64,000 nt of DNA, taken from NCBI RefSeq assembly GCF_002223055.1, contig NZ_NKFL01000004.1, positions 682,001-746,000 on the forward strand, in the 5' to 3' direction. Each line of letters begins with the position of its first letter. Within the stretch, counting starts at the first letter, position 1. Below are positions 26,097 through 35,934 of this stretch, piece after piece. A program made the translations under genes and the position numbers. The notes under the pieces are model-generated. The model searched no databases and had not been told where the DNA came from. It saw nothing but the letters and a program-made list of their open reading frames with translations. Origin of the DNA: Burkholderia sp. HI2500 (lineage in GTDB: Bacteria; Pseudomonadota; Gammaproteobacteria; Burkholderiales; Burkholderiaceae).

Positions 26097-28241
26097 TCAG
26101 TCGGACAGGGCGTCCGATGCGGCTTCGGCATCGTCGTGCGATGCGTGCGTGCGGATCAGGGGATCACTGGTGCTCGGGCGGCCGGTTTCGACGTGCCCCG
26201 CGAAGCGGCGCAGGAAGCCGAGCAGACGGCCGTCGCTGACGGTCAGGTCGTACCAGCCGTGGCTGCCGCGCAGATCCCAGTAGTCGTCGACGTGCTGGCC
26301 CGGTGCGAGGTCGAACGTGCGCGCGCGGCCGTGGCCGTACGCGTTCGTGACCTTGAGCCGCACGGCCTTGTGGCCGCGGTTCATCAGGCGCAGCGTGATG
26401 TTGCCGTTCGCGACGTCGTAGCCGTAGATCACCTCGGGGTTCACGTTCGCGCTGCCGACGCCGGTCGCGAACGGGCCGCGGAAATGGCAGTAGAAGCCGT
26501 TCGGGCCGTACACGTCGAGGTCGTACAGGCCGAGCGACGCCGCGGCGCTCCACGTGTCGGCGATCCGCTTGCCGGCTTCGACCGTGTACGCCCACGGGCC
26601 GTCGAGGCGATTGCGCGACTGTACCTGGAACGCGGCGCCTGCCCGGCCCGTGTTCGCGAAGGTCAGCCGGAACAGCCCGTTCACCGATTCGACGCGGCCG
26701 TGCACGAACAGCTCGTACGGCAGCGCGCGCGCCGGACGCAGCCCGGCCTCCTGCTTCGGCAGCTTCTGCAGCACCGGCGGCACGGGGATGTAGTCGGGAT
26801 GGCGCAGGCGGTCGGGCGGCGCATAGCTGCTCGTATCCGGCAACGTCGGCCAGCCGGCATCGGCCGTGGCGAAATCGAACGCGGCGGTCAGGTCGCCGCA
26901 CACCGCGCGGCGCCACGGCGAGATGTTGCCGGCCTTGACCGGGTATTGCGCGCCGAAACGTGCCTCGATGAATTGCAGCAGCGACGTGTGATCGTAGGTC
27001 TGCGAGCAGACCCAGCCGCCCTTCGTCCACGGCGACACGACGAGCATCGGCACGCGCGGCCCGAGCCCGTACGGGCCGGCCATGTGCGATGCGTCGCCGG
27101 GGAACACCTCGTTGGTCGTCGCGACCGTCGACAGCCCGTTGTCGCGCGACTGCGGCGCGAACGGCGGCTGCACGTGGTCGAAGAAGCCGTCGTTTTCGTC
27201 GTACGTGATGAAGAGCGCGGTCTTGCTCCATACCTCCGGGTTCGACACGAGCGCCTTCAGCACCTGCTCGATGTACCACGCGCCGTAGTTCGCCGGCCAG
27301 TTCGGGTGCTCGGAATACGCTTCCGGCGCGCAGATCCACGACACCTGCGGCAGCGTGCCGTTCTTCACGTCCTGCTGCAGGATGTCGAACAGCGTGCCGC
27401 CCGCGCTGATGTTGGTGCCGGTGCGCGCCTTGTCGTACAGCGGCGTGCCGGGCAGCGCGGTGCGGTACTGGTTGAAGTAGAGCAGCGAGTTGTCGCCGTA
27501 GTTGCCGATGTACGGGTTCTGCGTCCAGCCCCACGACCCGGCGGCGTTCAGGCCGGTGCCGACGTCCTGGTAGATCTTCCACGACACGCCGGCGTTCTCG
27601 AGCACTTCCGGATAGGTCGTCCAGCCGTAGCCCGCTTCCTCGTTGCCGAGCACGGGGCCACCGCCCGTGCCGTCGTTGCCGACGTAGCCCGTCCACATGT
27701 AGTAGCGGTTCGGGTCGGTCGAGCTCGGGATCGCGCAGTGGTACGCGTCGCAGATCGTGAACGCGTCGGCGAGCTGGTAGTGGAACGGGATGTCGTCGCG
27801 CTTCAGGTACGCCATCGTCGTGGTGCCCTTGTTCGGCACCCACTGGTCGTAGCGGCCCTTGTTCCAGGCGGCGTGCATGTCCTGCCAGCCGTGCGGCAGG
27901 TCCTGCAGGAACTGCAGGCCGAGCTTGTCCGCGCCCGGGTGGAACGGCAGCAGCTCGGCCGGGCCGACCGGCTGGTGGAACACCGACTTGCCGTTCGCGA
28001 GGCGCAGCGGACGCGGGTCACCGAAGCCGCGGACACCGCGCATCGTGCCGAAGTAGTGGTCGAACGAGCGGTTCTCCTGCATCAGGATCACGATGTGTTC
28101 GATATCGCGGATGGTGCCGGTGCGGCGGTTCGCGGGAATCGCAAGCGCATCGCGAATCACGGGGGGGAACAGGTTCAGCGCGGCGGCGCCGGCGGTGCCG
28201 GCAGCGACGCGCAGGAAGTCACGACGGTTCGATCGGGTCAT
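26097..28241 (-). CDS. Phosphocholine-specific phospholipase C, Tat-exported
   Basis: 714-aa enzyme of the PlcN/PlcH family, hydrolysing phosphatidylcholine or sphingomyelin head groups. The Tat signal is SNRRDFLRVAAG (twin arginine) followed by a hydrophobic stretch. Catalytic segments include HIVILMQENRSFDHYFGTMRG (metal-binding Asn/Asp), FITYDENDGFFDHV and QTYDHTSLLQFIEARFG. Two C-terminal DUF756-type beta domains follow (about residues 510-700). ATG at MTRSNRR was chosen to leave the Tat motif at the N-terminus. Known members are secreted phosphate-starvation or virulence enzymes; haemolytic ability cannot be read from sequence. Confidence 0.93.
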   Translation of the reverse strand: MTRSNRRDFLRVAAGTAGAAALNLFPPVIRDALAIPANRRTGTIRDIEHIVILMQENRSFDHYFGTMRGVRGFGDPRPLRLANGKSVFHQPVGPAELLPFHPGADKLGLQFLQDLPHGWQDMHAAWNKGRYDQWVPNKGTTTMAYLKRDDIPFHYQLADAFTICDAYHCAIPSSTDPNRYYMWTGYVGNDGTGGGPVLGNEEAGYGWTTYPEVLENAGVSWKIYQDVGTGLNAAGSWGWTQNPYIGNYGDNSLLYFNQYRTALPGTPLYDKARTGTNISAGGTLFDILQQDVKNGTLPQVSWICAPEAYSEHPNWPANYGAWYIEQVLKALVSNPEVWSKTALFITYDENDGFFDHVQPPFAPQSRDNGLSTVATTNEVFPGDASHMAGPYGLGPRVPMLVVSPWTKGGWVCSQTYDHTSLLQFIEARFGAQYPVKAGNISPWRRAVCGDLTAAFDFATADAGWPTLPDTSSYAPPDRLRHPDYIPVPPVLQKLPKQEAGLRPARALPYELFVHGRVESVNGLFRLTFANTGRAGAAFQVQSRNRLDGPWAYTVEAGKRIADTWSAAASLGLYDLDVYGPNGFYCHFRGPFATGVGSANVNPEVIYGYDVANGNITLRLMNRGHKAVRLKVTNAYGHGRARTFDLAPGQHVDDYWDLRGSHGWYDLTVSDGRLLGFLRRFAGHVETGRPSTSDPLIRTHASHDDAEAASDALSD

Positions 28242-28520
28242 GGTCGTTATCGTGCGGTAAAGGGGGGAGCCGATTGGCAGGACCTGCTGGAAGGGCGCGC
28301 CCGGGTCGCAGGATGCGGCTGCGCCGGGTGGTGCCGCCGCGAGCATAGCGAGAAATCGGTGTCATTCATGTGAAGTCCGGAAACGTTTGCATCCGCGTCG
28401 AAGCGATATCGAAGCGGCGTCGGGCGAATGTCGCCAGCGGTCGCGGTGCGGCAGGGATGAGGCGGGAAAGCGATGCGGCGCGGGATGCGCGCCGTTGAAG
28501 CGCAGGGCGATGCCGGCGTG

Positions 28521-29381
28521 TCAGGCGTCCGTGACCCACGCGCCGAACCATTCGCTCGGGCGCGCGATTTCGTCCTGCGCGGCGACGAGTTCGAGCTCGT
28601 AGCGGCGCGCATCGTAGGTGGCCTTCACGACCGCGTGCACGGCCGCGAGCGTGTGCTCGAATGCCGCGCGCACGGAGTCGCCGCGCAGCCGGCAGGCGAC
28701 GAAAATCGCGCTGGTCAGGTCGCCGACGCCGACCGGATGGCGCGGAAACGCGTACAGGGGGCGCTGGCCGATCCACGCTTCGGTTTCGGTGACCGCGAGC
28801 ATGTTGAAACGATCGGCGGGGCTGTTGCGGTCGTGCAGGTGCTTGACGAGGATGATCTGCGGGCCGCGACGGATCAGCGAGCGGCAGGCTTCGACGGCTT
28901 CGGCGACGGTTTCGATGCGCCGCCCGGCGAGCTTCTGCAGTTCGGTGTGGTTCGGCGACATGCCGTCCGCGAGCGCCGGCACCTCCTGAACCATGAATTC
29001 TTCGACGCCGGGCTCGGGCCGGATGCCGCCCGTCTGGCCCATCGCCGGATCGCAGAAGTACCACGCGTTGGGGTTCATCGCCTTCACCGAGCGGACGATC
29101 TCGATAGCCGCACGCGCCTGCGGCGGCGAACCGAGGAAGCCGGACAGCACGGCGTCGCAGCGCTTGAGTGCGCCGATCGCCGCGATGCCGTCGACGAGCT
29201 GCTCCATCTTCGCGGCATCGATCGCGCTGCCGGCCCAGTGACCGTACTGCATGTGATTCGACAACTGGACGGTATTGAGCGGCCAGACGTTGACGCCGAG
29301 GCGCTGCATCGGGAACACGGCCGCACTGTTGCCGGCATGGCCGTAGATGACGTGCGACTGAATGCTGAGGACGTTTTTCAT
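28521..29381 (-). CDS. pdxY: Pyridoxal kinase PdxY
   Basis: 286-aa ribokinase-fold enzyme phosphorylating pyridoxal in B6 salvage. It begins [20 protein letters not shown], with [44 protein letters not shown], and the anion-hole/catalytic motif [11 protein letters not shown] where Asp is the base. Length matches E. coli PdxY (287 aa). It is monocistronic or read through towards phospholipase C after a 279-bp gap. Confidence 0.95.
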   Translation of the reverse strand: MKNVLSIQSHVIYGHAGNSAAVFPMQRLGVNVWPLNTVQLSNHMQYGHWAGSAIDAAKMEQLVDGIAAIGALKRCDAVLSGFLGSPPQARAAIEIVRSVKAMNPNAWYFCDPAMGQTGGIRPEPGVEEFMVQEVPALADGMSPNHTELQKLAGRRIETVAEAVEACRSLIRRGPQIILVKHLHDRNSPADRFNMLAVTETEAWIGQRPLYAFPRHPVGVGDLTSAIFVACRLRGDSVRAAFEHTLAAVHAVVKATYDARRYELELVAAQDEIARPSEWFGAWVTDA

Positions 29382-29554
29382 GGGAAGCGCCTGCACGCGT
29401 TTCAGGGTCACGTCACACGATACCCGAGTTCGTCGCGGGCGCGGAAGTCGCGCGGCGCCGGAGTGTTGCGCGCCGTCGTCAGCGCGACCGCGTAGAATCG
29501 CGGGGCGCGAGACGGCCCGGCCGCCCGCGTGCGTCTCCAATCACCGTGATCGCC

Positions 29555-30616
29555 ATGCTTTCGATTCGCAAGATGTTGTTTGCCGCGCGCGCCGCCGTGC
29601 TCGGCGCGGGTGTCGCCGTCGCGTGCGCCGTGCCTGCCATGGCCGCCGCCGCATCGCCCGCCGGCAACGACGGGCCCGTGTATGGCCCGCGCCTGGAAGG
29701 GTTCGCCTATCCGGCACCCGTGCATCTCTACACGTTCGTGTCGCAGCGCGAAACCCTCGAGATGGCCTACCTCGATGTGCAGCCGGCCCACCCGAACGGC
29801 CGCACCGTCGTGCTGCTGCACGGGAAGAACTTCTGCGCGGCGACCTGGGAGGACACGATCGGCGTGCTGAGCCGCGCCGGCTATCGCGTGATCGCGCCGG
29901 ACCAGATCGGTTTCTGCAAGTCGTCGAAGCCCGATCGTTACCAGTACAGCTTCCAGCAGCTCGCACGCAATACGCATGCGCTGCTCGAATCGGTGGGGGT
30001 GAAGTCGGCGACGATCGTCGGCCACTCGACGGGCGGGATGCTCGCGATGCGCTACGCGCTGATGTATCCGAAGGCGACCGACCAGCTCGTGCTCGTGAAC
30101 CCGATCGGCCTCGAGGACTGGAAGGCGCTCGGCGTGCCGCCGCTGCCGGTCGACTACTGGTATGCGCGCGAGCTGAAGACCACGGCCGACGGCATTCGCC
30201 GCTACGAGCAGGGCACGTACTACGCGGGCAAGTGGTCGCCGTCGTACGAGCGCTGGGTGCAGATGCTGGCCGGGATGTACCGTGGCGTCGGTCGCGACGC
30301 GGTCGCATGGAACTCCGCGCTGATCTACGACATGATCCTCACGCAACCGGTGGTCTATGAACTCGGCGCGATCCGCGTGCCGACGCTGCTGATGATCGGC
30401 GACAAGGACACGACCGCGATCGGCAAGGACGTCTCGCCGCCCGACGTGCATGCGAAGCTCGGCCGCTACCCGGAACTCGCGAAGCGCACGCAGGCGGCGA
30501 TCCCCGGCGCGCAGCTCGTCGAGTTCCCGGCGCTCGGCCACGCGCCGCAGATCCAGGATCCGGACGCGTTCCACAAGGCGCTGCTCGACGGGCTGGAGGC
30601 CGTGCACCCGCAGTGA
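29555..30616 (+). CDS. Exported alpha/beta hydrolase
   Basis: 353 aa with a Sec signal (MLSIRKMLFAARAAVLGAG, cleavage near AMA-AA). The alpha/beta-hydrolase core has oxyanion loop VVLLHGKNFCAATW, nucleophile elbow GHSTGGMLA (Ser), an Asp in GDKDTTAIG and a C-terminal His in PALGHAPQIQDP. Family members cleave esters, epoxides or halides; nothing here fixes the substrate. ATG 29555 was preferred over the upstream GTG because it places a basic n-region first. Divergent from pdxY. Confidence 0.88.
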   Translation: MLSIRKMLFAARAAVLGAGVAVACAVPAMAAAASPAGNDGPVYGPRLEGFAYPAPVHLYTFVSQRETLEMAYLDVQPAHPNGRTVVLLHGKNFCAATWEDTIGVLSRAGYRVIAPDQIGFCKSSKPDRYQYSFQQLARNTHALLESVGVKSATIVGHSTGGMLAMRYALMYPKATDQLVLVNPIGLEDWKALGVPPLPVDYWYARELKTTADGIRRYEQGTYYAGKWSPSYERWVQMLAGMYRGVGRDAVAWNSALIYDMILTQPVVYELGAIRVPTLLMIGDKDTTAIGKDVSPPDVHAKLGRYPELAKRTQAAIPGAQLVEFPALGHAPQIQDPDAFHKALLDGLEAVHPQ

Positions 30617-30652
30617 TGCGGGGCCGGCCGCAGGCGGCCCGGGCGCGCGCCG

Positions 30653-31651
30653 TCAGCGCGCTTCGCTCGCGAGCTCGTCGCGGATCTGCGCGGTCAATTC
30701 GAACGAGCGCAGCCGTGCCGCATGATCGTAGATCTGCGCGGTGACGATCAGCTCGTCGGCTCCCGTCTGCGCGATGCGGTCGCGCAGCTTGTCGCGCACC
30801 GTGTCGCGCGAGCCGACCGCCGCGAACGACAGCGAATGCGCAACGGTCGCGAGTTCGAGCTCGTTTGCCTCGAGCACGTCGACCGGCGGCGGCAGCTTGC
30901 CCGGCGTGCCGCGCCGCAGATTGATGAACTGCTGCTGCAGCGACGTGAACAGGCGCCGCGCCTCGTCGTCGGTATCGGCGACGAACACGTTGACGCCGAC
31001 CATCGCATGCGGCTTCGGCCATGCGGCCGACGGCCGGTACTGCGCACGATAGATCTCGAGCGCGCGCATCAGGTAATCGGGCGCGAAGTGCGACGCGAAC
31101 GCGAACGGCAGCCCGAGCATCGCGGCGAGCTGGGCGCTGAACAGGCTCGAGCCGAGCAGCCACACGGGCACGTCGAGCCCTGCGCCGGGCACCGCGCGCA
31201 CGCGCTGGCCGGGCACCGGCTCCGCGAAGTAGCGCTGCAGCTCGGCGACATCATCCGGAAACGAGTCGGCGCTGCCGATCAGGTCGCGGCGCAGCGCGCG
31301 CGACGTGGTCTGGTCGGTGCCGGGCGCGCGGCCGAGGCCGAGGTCGATGCGCCCCGGATACAGCGACGCGAGCGTGCCGAACTGCTCGGCGATCACCAGC
31401 GGCGCGTGGTTCGGCAGCATGATGCCGCCCGACCCGACCCGGATCGTCCGCGTGGCGCCCGCGACATGGCCGATCACGACGGCCGTTGCCGCGCTCGCGA
31501 TGCCGGGCATGTTGTGATGCTCGGCGAGCCAGTAGCGCTGGTAACCCCAGCGCTCCGCGTGCTGCGCGAGATCGACGGTGTTGCGGAATGCCTGGGAGGC
31601 GTCGGCGCCGGCCGGAATGGGGGCGAGATCGAGTACGGAAAACGGAGTCAT
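30653..31651 (-). CDS. LLM-class flavin-dependent oxidoreductase
   Basis: 332-aa luciferase-like monooxygenase-fold protein. Features of the MsnO8/YhbW-like group are visible: [18 protein letters not shown] at the N-terminus, [36 protein letters not shown] and [14 protein letters not shown]. It probably uses FMN or F420-type flavin; the substrate is unknown. A GAAGG site supports the ATG. It ends 36 bp from the convergent hydrolase gene. Confidence 0.92.
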   Translation of the reverse strand: MTPFSVLDLAPIPAGADASQAFRNTVDLAQHAERWGYQRYWLAEHHNMPGIASAATAVVIGHVAGATRTIRVGSGGIMLPNHAPLVIAEQFGTLASLYPGRIDLGLGRAPGTDQTTSRALRRDLIGSADSFPDDVAELQRYFAEPVPGQRVRAVPGAGLDVPVWLLGSSLFSAQLAAMLGLPFAFASHFAPDYLMRALEIYRAQYRPSAAWPKPHAMVGVNVFVADTDDEARRLFTSLQQQFINLRRGTPGKLPPPVDVLEANELELATVAHSLSFAAVGSRDTVRDKLRDRIAQTGADELIVTAQIYDHAARLRSFELTAQIRDELASEAR

Positions 31652-32291
31652 CGGATGGCCTTCGAAAGGGGCGCGCGCGGTGATGCGCTGACGCAACAAA
31701 TGCCAAGGATTTTGCCAAAGGGTTCCGGAACGTGCTGGCGGCGGCCCGATACCCATGCGCGGTTCAGGGGTGCAGGGTCGAATTCGGCGGTCGTTGCAAA
31801 AATCAATCTAATCGCCGATTAATTACCGTTCTTTACGGCGATTGGATGTGAATCCGCATCGACGTACAAATTTGCACGAAACGTAGTCTTTTCAAGACTG
31901 CAATACGCCTGCAAACCGCTTACGCTAACGTGAACGCGGGTGCGCCCAAATGGTTCGCCGACTGCGCAGCTTTGCCGGAATTGCACCAGTCCGTTTCTCG
32001 TAGCGCCGAGCGCGGGGTGCCGCAGGCTGCTAAAATCCGGCGCCTACCCATGTTGTGCCGAAGGTAGCCATACGAATCTTCCCGCATCCCGTCCGGGCGT
32101 CGCGCGGAGATGCACCACGCGAAGCCGGGCATGGCCGTATCCGAAGGATGGGCCGAGCCTCCCTCATATACAGGCGCTGCTGGAACAAGGAGTCGGGTCG
32201 TGCCCGCGTTCGTCGTTGTCGGAATACCGAATCACGCTCAATCATGCTCAAGCGTTCTCCATGGCGTTCAGGTCGCCGGGAGGCGTCGCGC
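31652..32291. other. 640-bp intergenic region upstream of hpnI
   Basis: No convincing gene on either strand. It is locally AT-richer around 31790-31910, which holds a near-palindrome centred on CAAATTTG (31864-31877) and a small hairpin AGTCTT-TTC-AAGACT (31885-31899). Promoters for both flanking genes must lie here; none is clear. Confidence 0.4.
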
Positions 32292-33467
32292 ATGACGGCA
32301 ACCGCAACGATGCTCGACTGGCTCCTGATCGTCTTCACGCTGGCCGCGGCCGGCTATGCGCTCGTCGCCGCGTTCGCACCGCGGCCGCGTACGCCGCGCA
32401 CGGCCGTGCGCGACGGCTTCGAGCCGGTCAGCGTGCTCAAGCCGCTGTGCGGCGCGGAGCCGCACCTGTACGAAAACCTCGCGACGTTCTGTGAGCAGCG
32501 CCATCCGCGGTATGAAGTGCTGTTCGGCGTCGCGTCGGCGGCCGATCCGGCGATTGCCGTGGTCGAACGGCTGCGCGCCGATTATCCGGAGTGCGACATC
32601 ACGCTCGTGATCGACGCGCGCGTGCACGGCAAGAACCTGAAGGTCAGCAACCTGATCAACCTCGCCGAGCGCGCGAAGTACGGCCGCATCGTGATCGCGG
32701 ACAGCGACATCGCGGTGAAGCCCGACTATCTGGAGTGCGTGACGGCGCCGCTCGCCGACGTGTCGGTCGGTGTCGTCACGTGCCTGTATCATGCGCGCAG
32801 CGTCGGCGGGTTCTGGACGCGGATCGGCGCGCAGTTCGTCGACGCATGGTTCGCCCCGTCGGTCCGGATCACGCACCTCGGCCGCTCGAGCCGCTTCGGC
32901 TTCGGCGCGACGCTCGCGCTGACGCGCGACACGCTCGACCGGATCGGCGGCTTTCCCGCGCTGAAGGACGAACTGGCCGACGATTTCTGGCTGGCCGAGC
33001 TGCCGCGCCGGCTCGGGCGACGCACCGTGCTGTCGGAGGTCGAGGTCGCGACCGACGTGATCGAACCGTCGTTCGGGCCGCTGTGGCACCGCGAGACGCG
33101 CTGGCTGCGCACGATCCGTTCGCTGAACCCGGCCGGCTTCGCGTTCCTGTTCATTACGTTTACCGTGCCGTGGCTCGCGATCGGCGCGGCGCTCGCGCTG
33201 CGCCTCGACGGCACCTTCGCCGGCGCGCTGGCGGGCTGGGCGGCCGTGGTGGGCGCGTTCGGGCGGCTCGTGCTGCACGCCCGCGGTGAAGATGGCTGGC
33301 GCGCGTTCTGGCGCGACCTGCCGCTCGTCGCGGTGCGCGACACGCTGCTCGCGCTCGAGTGGCTCGCGGCCGTGTTCGGCACGCACGTGGTGTGGCGCGG
33401 CGCGAGGATGACGGTCGTCGGCGGCGAACGCGCGACGGCGGCGGTGGAAGCAGTGGACGGCCGCTAG
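32292..33467 (+). CDS. hpnI: Hopanoid glycosyltransferase HpnI
   Basis: 391-aa membrane GT2 enzyme that adds N-acetylglucosamine to bacteriohopanetetrol. An N-terminal membrane helix (LDWLLIVFTLAAAGYALVA) precedes a ceramide-glucosyltransferase-like catalytic domain with PVSVLKPLCGAEPHL, the IVIADSDIAVKPDYL metal motif, and DELADDFWLAE followed by RWLRTIRSLNPAG (QxxRW-like). C-terminal helices follow from about residue 285. ATG 32292 is preceded by GGGAGG; earlier in-frame ATGs have none. It is the first gene of hpnIJKL. Confidence 0.9.
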   Translation: MTATATMLDWLLIVFTLAAAGYALVAAFAPRPRTPRTAVRDGFEPVSVLKPLCGAEPHLYENLATFCEQRHPRYEVLFGVASAADPAIAVVERLRADYPECDITLVIDARVHGKNLKVSNLINLAERAKYGRIVIADSDIAVKPDYLECVTAPLADVSVGVVTCLYHARSVGGFWTRIGAQFVDAWFAPSVRITHLGRSSRFGFGATLALTRDTLDRIGGFPALKDELADDFWLAELPRRLGRRTVLSEVEVATDVIEPSFGPLWHRETRWLRTIRSLNPAGFAFLFITFTVPWLAIGAALALRLDGTFAGALAGWAAVVGAFGRLVLHARGEDGWRAFWRDLPLVAVRDTLLALEWLAAVFGTHVVWRGARMTVVGGERATAAVEAVDGR

Positions 33468-33544
33468 GGCCGTTCCGACCGAACCCGGCCCGAGGGCCGA
33501 GACGCGCTGCGCGGCGAGGCCGCGCGGCGCGACATGACAGAGAG

Positions 33545-33576
33545 GCGGGCGCCGGCAGGGCGGCCCGCGGTTTTTT
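33545..33576 (+). terminator. Terminator or attenuator between hpnI and hpnJ
   Basis: Stem GCGGGC/GCCCGC (33545-33550 with 33563-33568), 12-nt loop and a T6 tract. It lies inside the apparent hpn operon, so it may lower expression of hpnJKL or mark a new transcription unit. Confidence 0.6.
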
Positions 33577-33624
33577 GACTGAATCGTTGTGACGAATCGA
33601 ACTATGCAGGCTACCGGAGCATTC

Positions 33625-35046
33625 ATGAAAACGCTGTTCTTGCAGGCCCCTTCGTATGACGGCTTCGACGGCGGAGCCGGGTCGCGCTATCAGGCGAAGC
33701 GCGAAATCCGTTCCTTCTGGTATCCGACGTGGCTCGCGCAGCCGGCCGCGCTCGTGCCGGGCAGCCGCGTCGTCGACGCACCGGCCGACGGCCTGTCGGT
33801 CGAGGAAACGCTGAAGATCGCCAACGACTACGACCTCGTGATCATCCACACGAGCACGCCGTCGTTCCCGACCGACGCGATGTTCGCGCAGGACCTGAAG
33901 AAGATGAAGCCGTCGATGCTGGTCGGCATGGTCGGCGCGAAGGTGATGGTCGATCCGCACAACTCGCTCACGGCGAGTGACGCAATCGACTTCGTGTGCC
34001 GCGAGGAATTCGACTACACCTGCAAGGAAATCGCCGAAGGCAAGCCGTTCCCCGAGATCAAGGGCTTGAGCTGGCGCGCGAAGGACGGCTCGATCGAGCA
34101 CAACGAAGCGCGTCCGATCCTCGAGAACATGGACGAACTGCCGTTCGTCGCGCCCGTCTACAAGCGCGACCTGAAGATCGACAACTACTTCATCGGCTAC
34201 CTCAACTATCCGTACGTGTCGATCTACACGGGCCGCGGCTGCAAGTCGCGCTGCACCTTCTGCCTGTGGCCGCAGACGGTCAGCGGCCATCGCTACCGCA
34301 CGCGCTCGGTCGAGAACGTGCTCGCGGAAGCGAAGTGGATCCGCGACAACATGCCGGAAGTGAAGGAACTGATGTTCGACGACGACACCTTCACCGACGA
34401 CCTGCCGCGCGCTGAAGCCATCGCCATCGGCCTGGGCAAGCTCGGCATCACGTGGTCGTGCAACGCGAAGGCGAACGTGCCGTACAAGACGCTGAAGGTC
34501 ATGAAGGAAAACGGCCTGCGCCTGCTGCTGGTCGGCTTCGAATCCGGCGACGACCAGATCCTCGTGAACATCAAGAAGGGCGTGCGCACCGATTTCGCGC
34601 GCCGCTTCAGCGCGGACTGCAAGAAGCTCGGCATCAAGATCCACGGCACCTTCATCCTCGGCCTGCCGGGCGAGACGCAGGAGACCATCAAGAAGACGAT
34701 CGAGTACGCGAAGGAAATCAATCCGCACACGATCCAGGTCTCGCTCGCCGCACCGTATCCGGGCACGACGCTCTACAAGCAGGCCGTGGAAAACGGCTGG
34801 ATGGAAGAGAACAAGACCATCAACCTGGTGAGCAAGGAAGGCGTGCAGCTCGCGGCGATCGGCTATGCGCACCTCTCGCGCGACGAGATCTATCACCATC
34901 TCGAGCAGTTCTATCGCCAGTTCTACTTCCGCCCGTCGAAGATCTGGGAGATCGTCCGCGAGATGCTGACGAGCTGGGACATGATGAAGCGCCGCCTGCG
35001 CGAAGGTGTCGAGTTCTTCCGCTTCCTGCGCGCACACGAGGCCTGA
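33625..35046 (+). CDS. hpnJ: Hopanoid biosynthesis radical SAM protein HpnJ
   Basis: 473-aa B12-binding-type radical SAM protein. The N-terminal cobalamin-like domain (residues 1-180) is followed by the iron-sulphur motif GRGCKSRCTFCLW (Cys-x3-Cys-x2-Cys) and a SAM TIM barrel with ELMFDDDTFTDD and GFESGDDQIL. Known role: converting glucosaminyl bacteriohopanetetrol to the cyclitol ether. Start chosen at MKTLFLQAPS, after GGAG. Only 3 bp separate its stop from hpnK. Confidence 0.94.
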   Translation: MKTLFLQAPSYDGFDGGAGSRYQAKREIRSFWYPTWLAQPAALVPGSRVVDAPADGLSVEETLKIANDYDLVIIHTSTPSFPTDAMFAQDLKKMKPSMLVGMVGAKVMVDPHNSLTASDAIDFVCREEFDYTCKEIAEGKPFPEIKGLSWRAKDGSIEHNEARPILENMDELPFVAPVYKRDLKIDNYFIGYLNYPYVSIYTGRGCKSRCTFCLWPQTVSGHRYRTRSVENVLAEAKWIRDNMPEVKELMFDDDTFTDDLPRAEAIAIGLGKLGITWSCNAKANVPYKTLKVMKENGLRLLLVGFESGDDQILVNIKKGVRTDFARRFSADCKKLGIKIHGTFILGLPGETQETIKKTIEYAKEINPHTIQVSLAAPYPGTTLYKQAVENGWMEENKTINLVSKEGVQLAAIGYAHLSRDEIYHHLEQFYRQFYFRPSKIWEIVREMLTSWDMMKRRLREGVEFFRFLRAHEA

Positions 35047-35049
35047 TTC

Positions 35050-35934
35050 ATGGCGACGCAGCCGGCGGCGCGGGCGCTGATCTTCACCGCGGACGACTTC
35101 GGGCTGCACCCGCGTGTCAACGCGGCGGTCGAGCGCGCGCACCGCGACGGCGTGCTGAATGCCGCCAGCCTGATGGTCGGCGCGCCCGCCGCGCACGATG
35201 CGATCGAGCGCGCGCGGCGGCTGCCGTCGCTCGCGGTCGGCCTGCATCTCGTCCTCGCGGACGGGCCGGCCACGCTGCCCGCACGTGAGATTCCCGCGCT
35301 CGTCGGCCCCGACGGGCGGTTCGGCGATGCGATGGCGAAGGACGGCTGCCGCTTCTTCTTCCTGCCGCACGTGCGGGCGCAGCTGCGCCGCGAGATTCGC
35401 GCGCAGTTCGACGCGTTCGCGGCGAGCGGCTTGCCGCTCGACCACGTGAACGCGCACAAGCATTTCCACCTGCATCCGACCGTCCTGTCGCTGATCATCG
35501 AGATCGGCCGCGACTACGGGTTGCGCGCGGTGCGGCTGCCGTACGAGACGAGCGCGCCCGCGCTGCTCAAGCCGTGGATCGCGCTCGTGCGCGCGCGGCT
35601 CGACCGCGCGGGGCTCGCGCACAACGACTACGTGGTCGGCATCGAGCATACGGGCGCGATGGACGAGGCCGTGCTGCTCGATGCGCTCGCCAAGCTGCCG
35701 CCGGGTGTCGGCGAGATCTACTGCCATCCGGCCGAGGCCGGCGACGGCCCGATCACGCCGACGATGGCCGGCTACCGTCCGGCGGACGAACTCGATGCGC
35801 TGCTGTCGCCGCGCGTCGCGGCCGCATTGAAGGCGGCGGGCGTCGCGACCGGCGGCTTTGCCGACGTGTTCGGCCAGCCCGCCGCACGGCGCGCCGCGCC
35901 GGCGTCGCGCGCACCGGGAGCGCAGCCGTCATGA
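35050..35934 (+). CDS. hpnK: Hopanoid N-acetylglucosamine deacetylase HpnK
   Basis: 294-aa YdjC/ChbG-like carbohydrate deacetylase. It has the metal site FTADDFGLHPRVN (Asp-Asp) and LDHVNAHKHFHLHP (His cluster), plus the C-terminal GVGEIYCHPAE. In the pathway it removes the acetyl group left by HpnI. It overlaps the next gene by 4 bp (ATGA), so translation is coupled. Confidence 0.93.
   Translation: MATQPAARALIFTADDFGLHPRVNAAVERAHRDGVLNAASLMVGAPAAHDAIERARRLPSLAVGLHLVLADGPATLPAREIPALVGPDGRFGDAMAKDGCRFFFLPHVRAQLRREIRAQFDAFAASGLPLDHVNAHKHFHLHPTVLSLIIEIGRDYGLRAVRLPYETSAPALLKPWIALVRARLDRAGLAHNDYVVGIEHTGAMDEAVLLDALAKLPPGVGEIYCHPAEAGDGPITPTMAGYRPADELDALLSPRVAAALKAAGVATGGFADVFGQPAARRAAPASRAPGAQPS

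Noticed and set aside
25733-26131. N-terminal extension of the branched-chain-type binding protein
   Set aside because: It would bury the signal peptide 133 residues inside; the ATG at 25732 has a good ribosome site.
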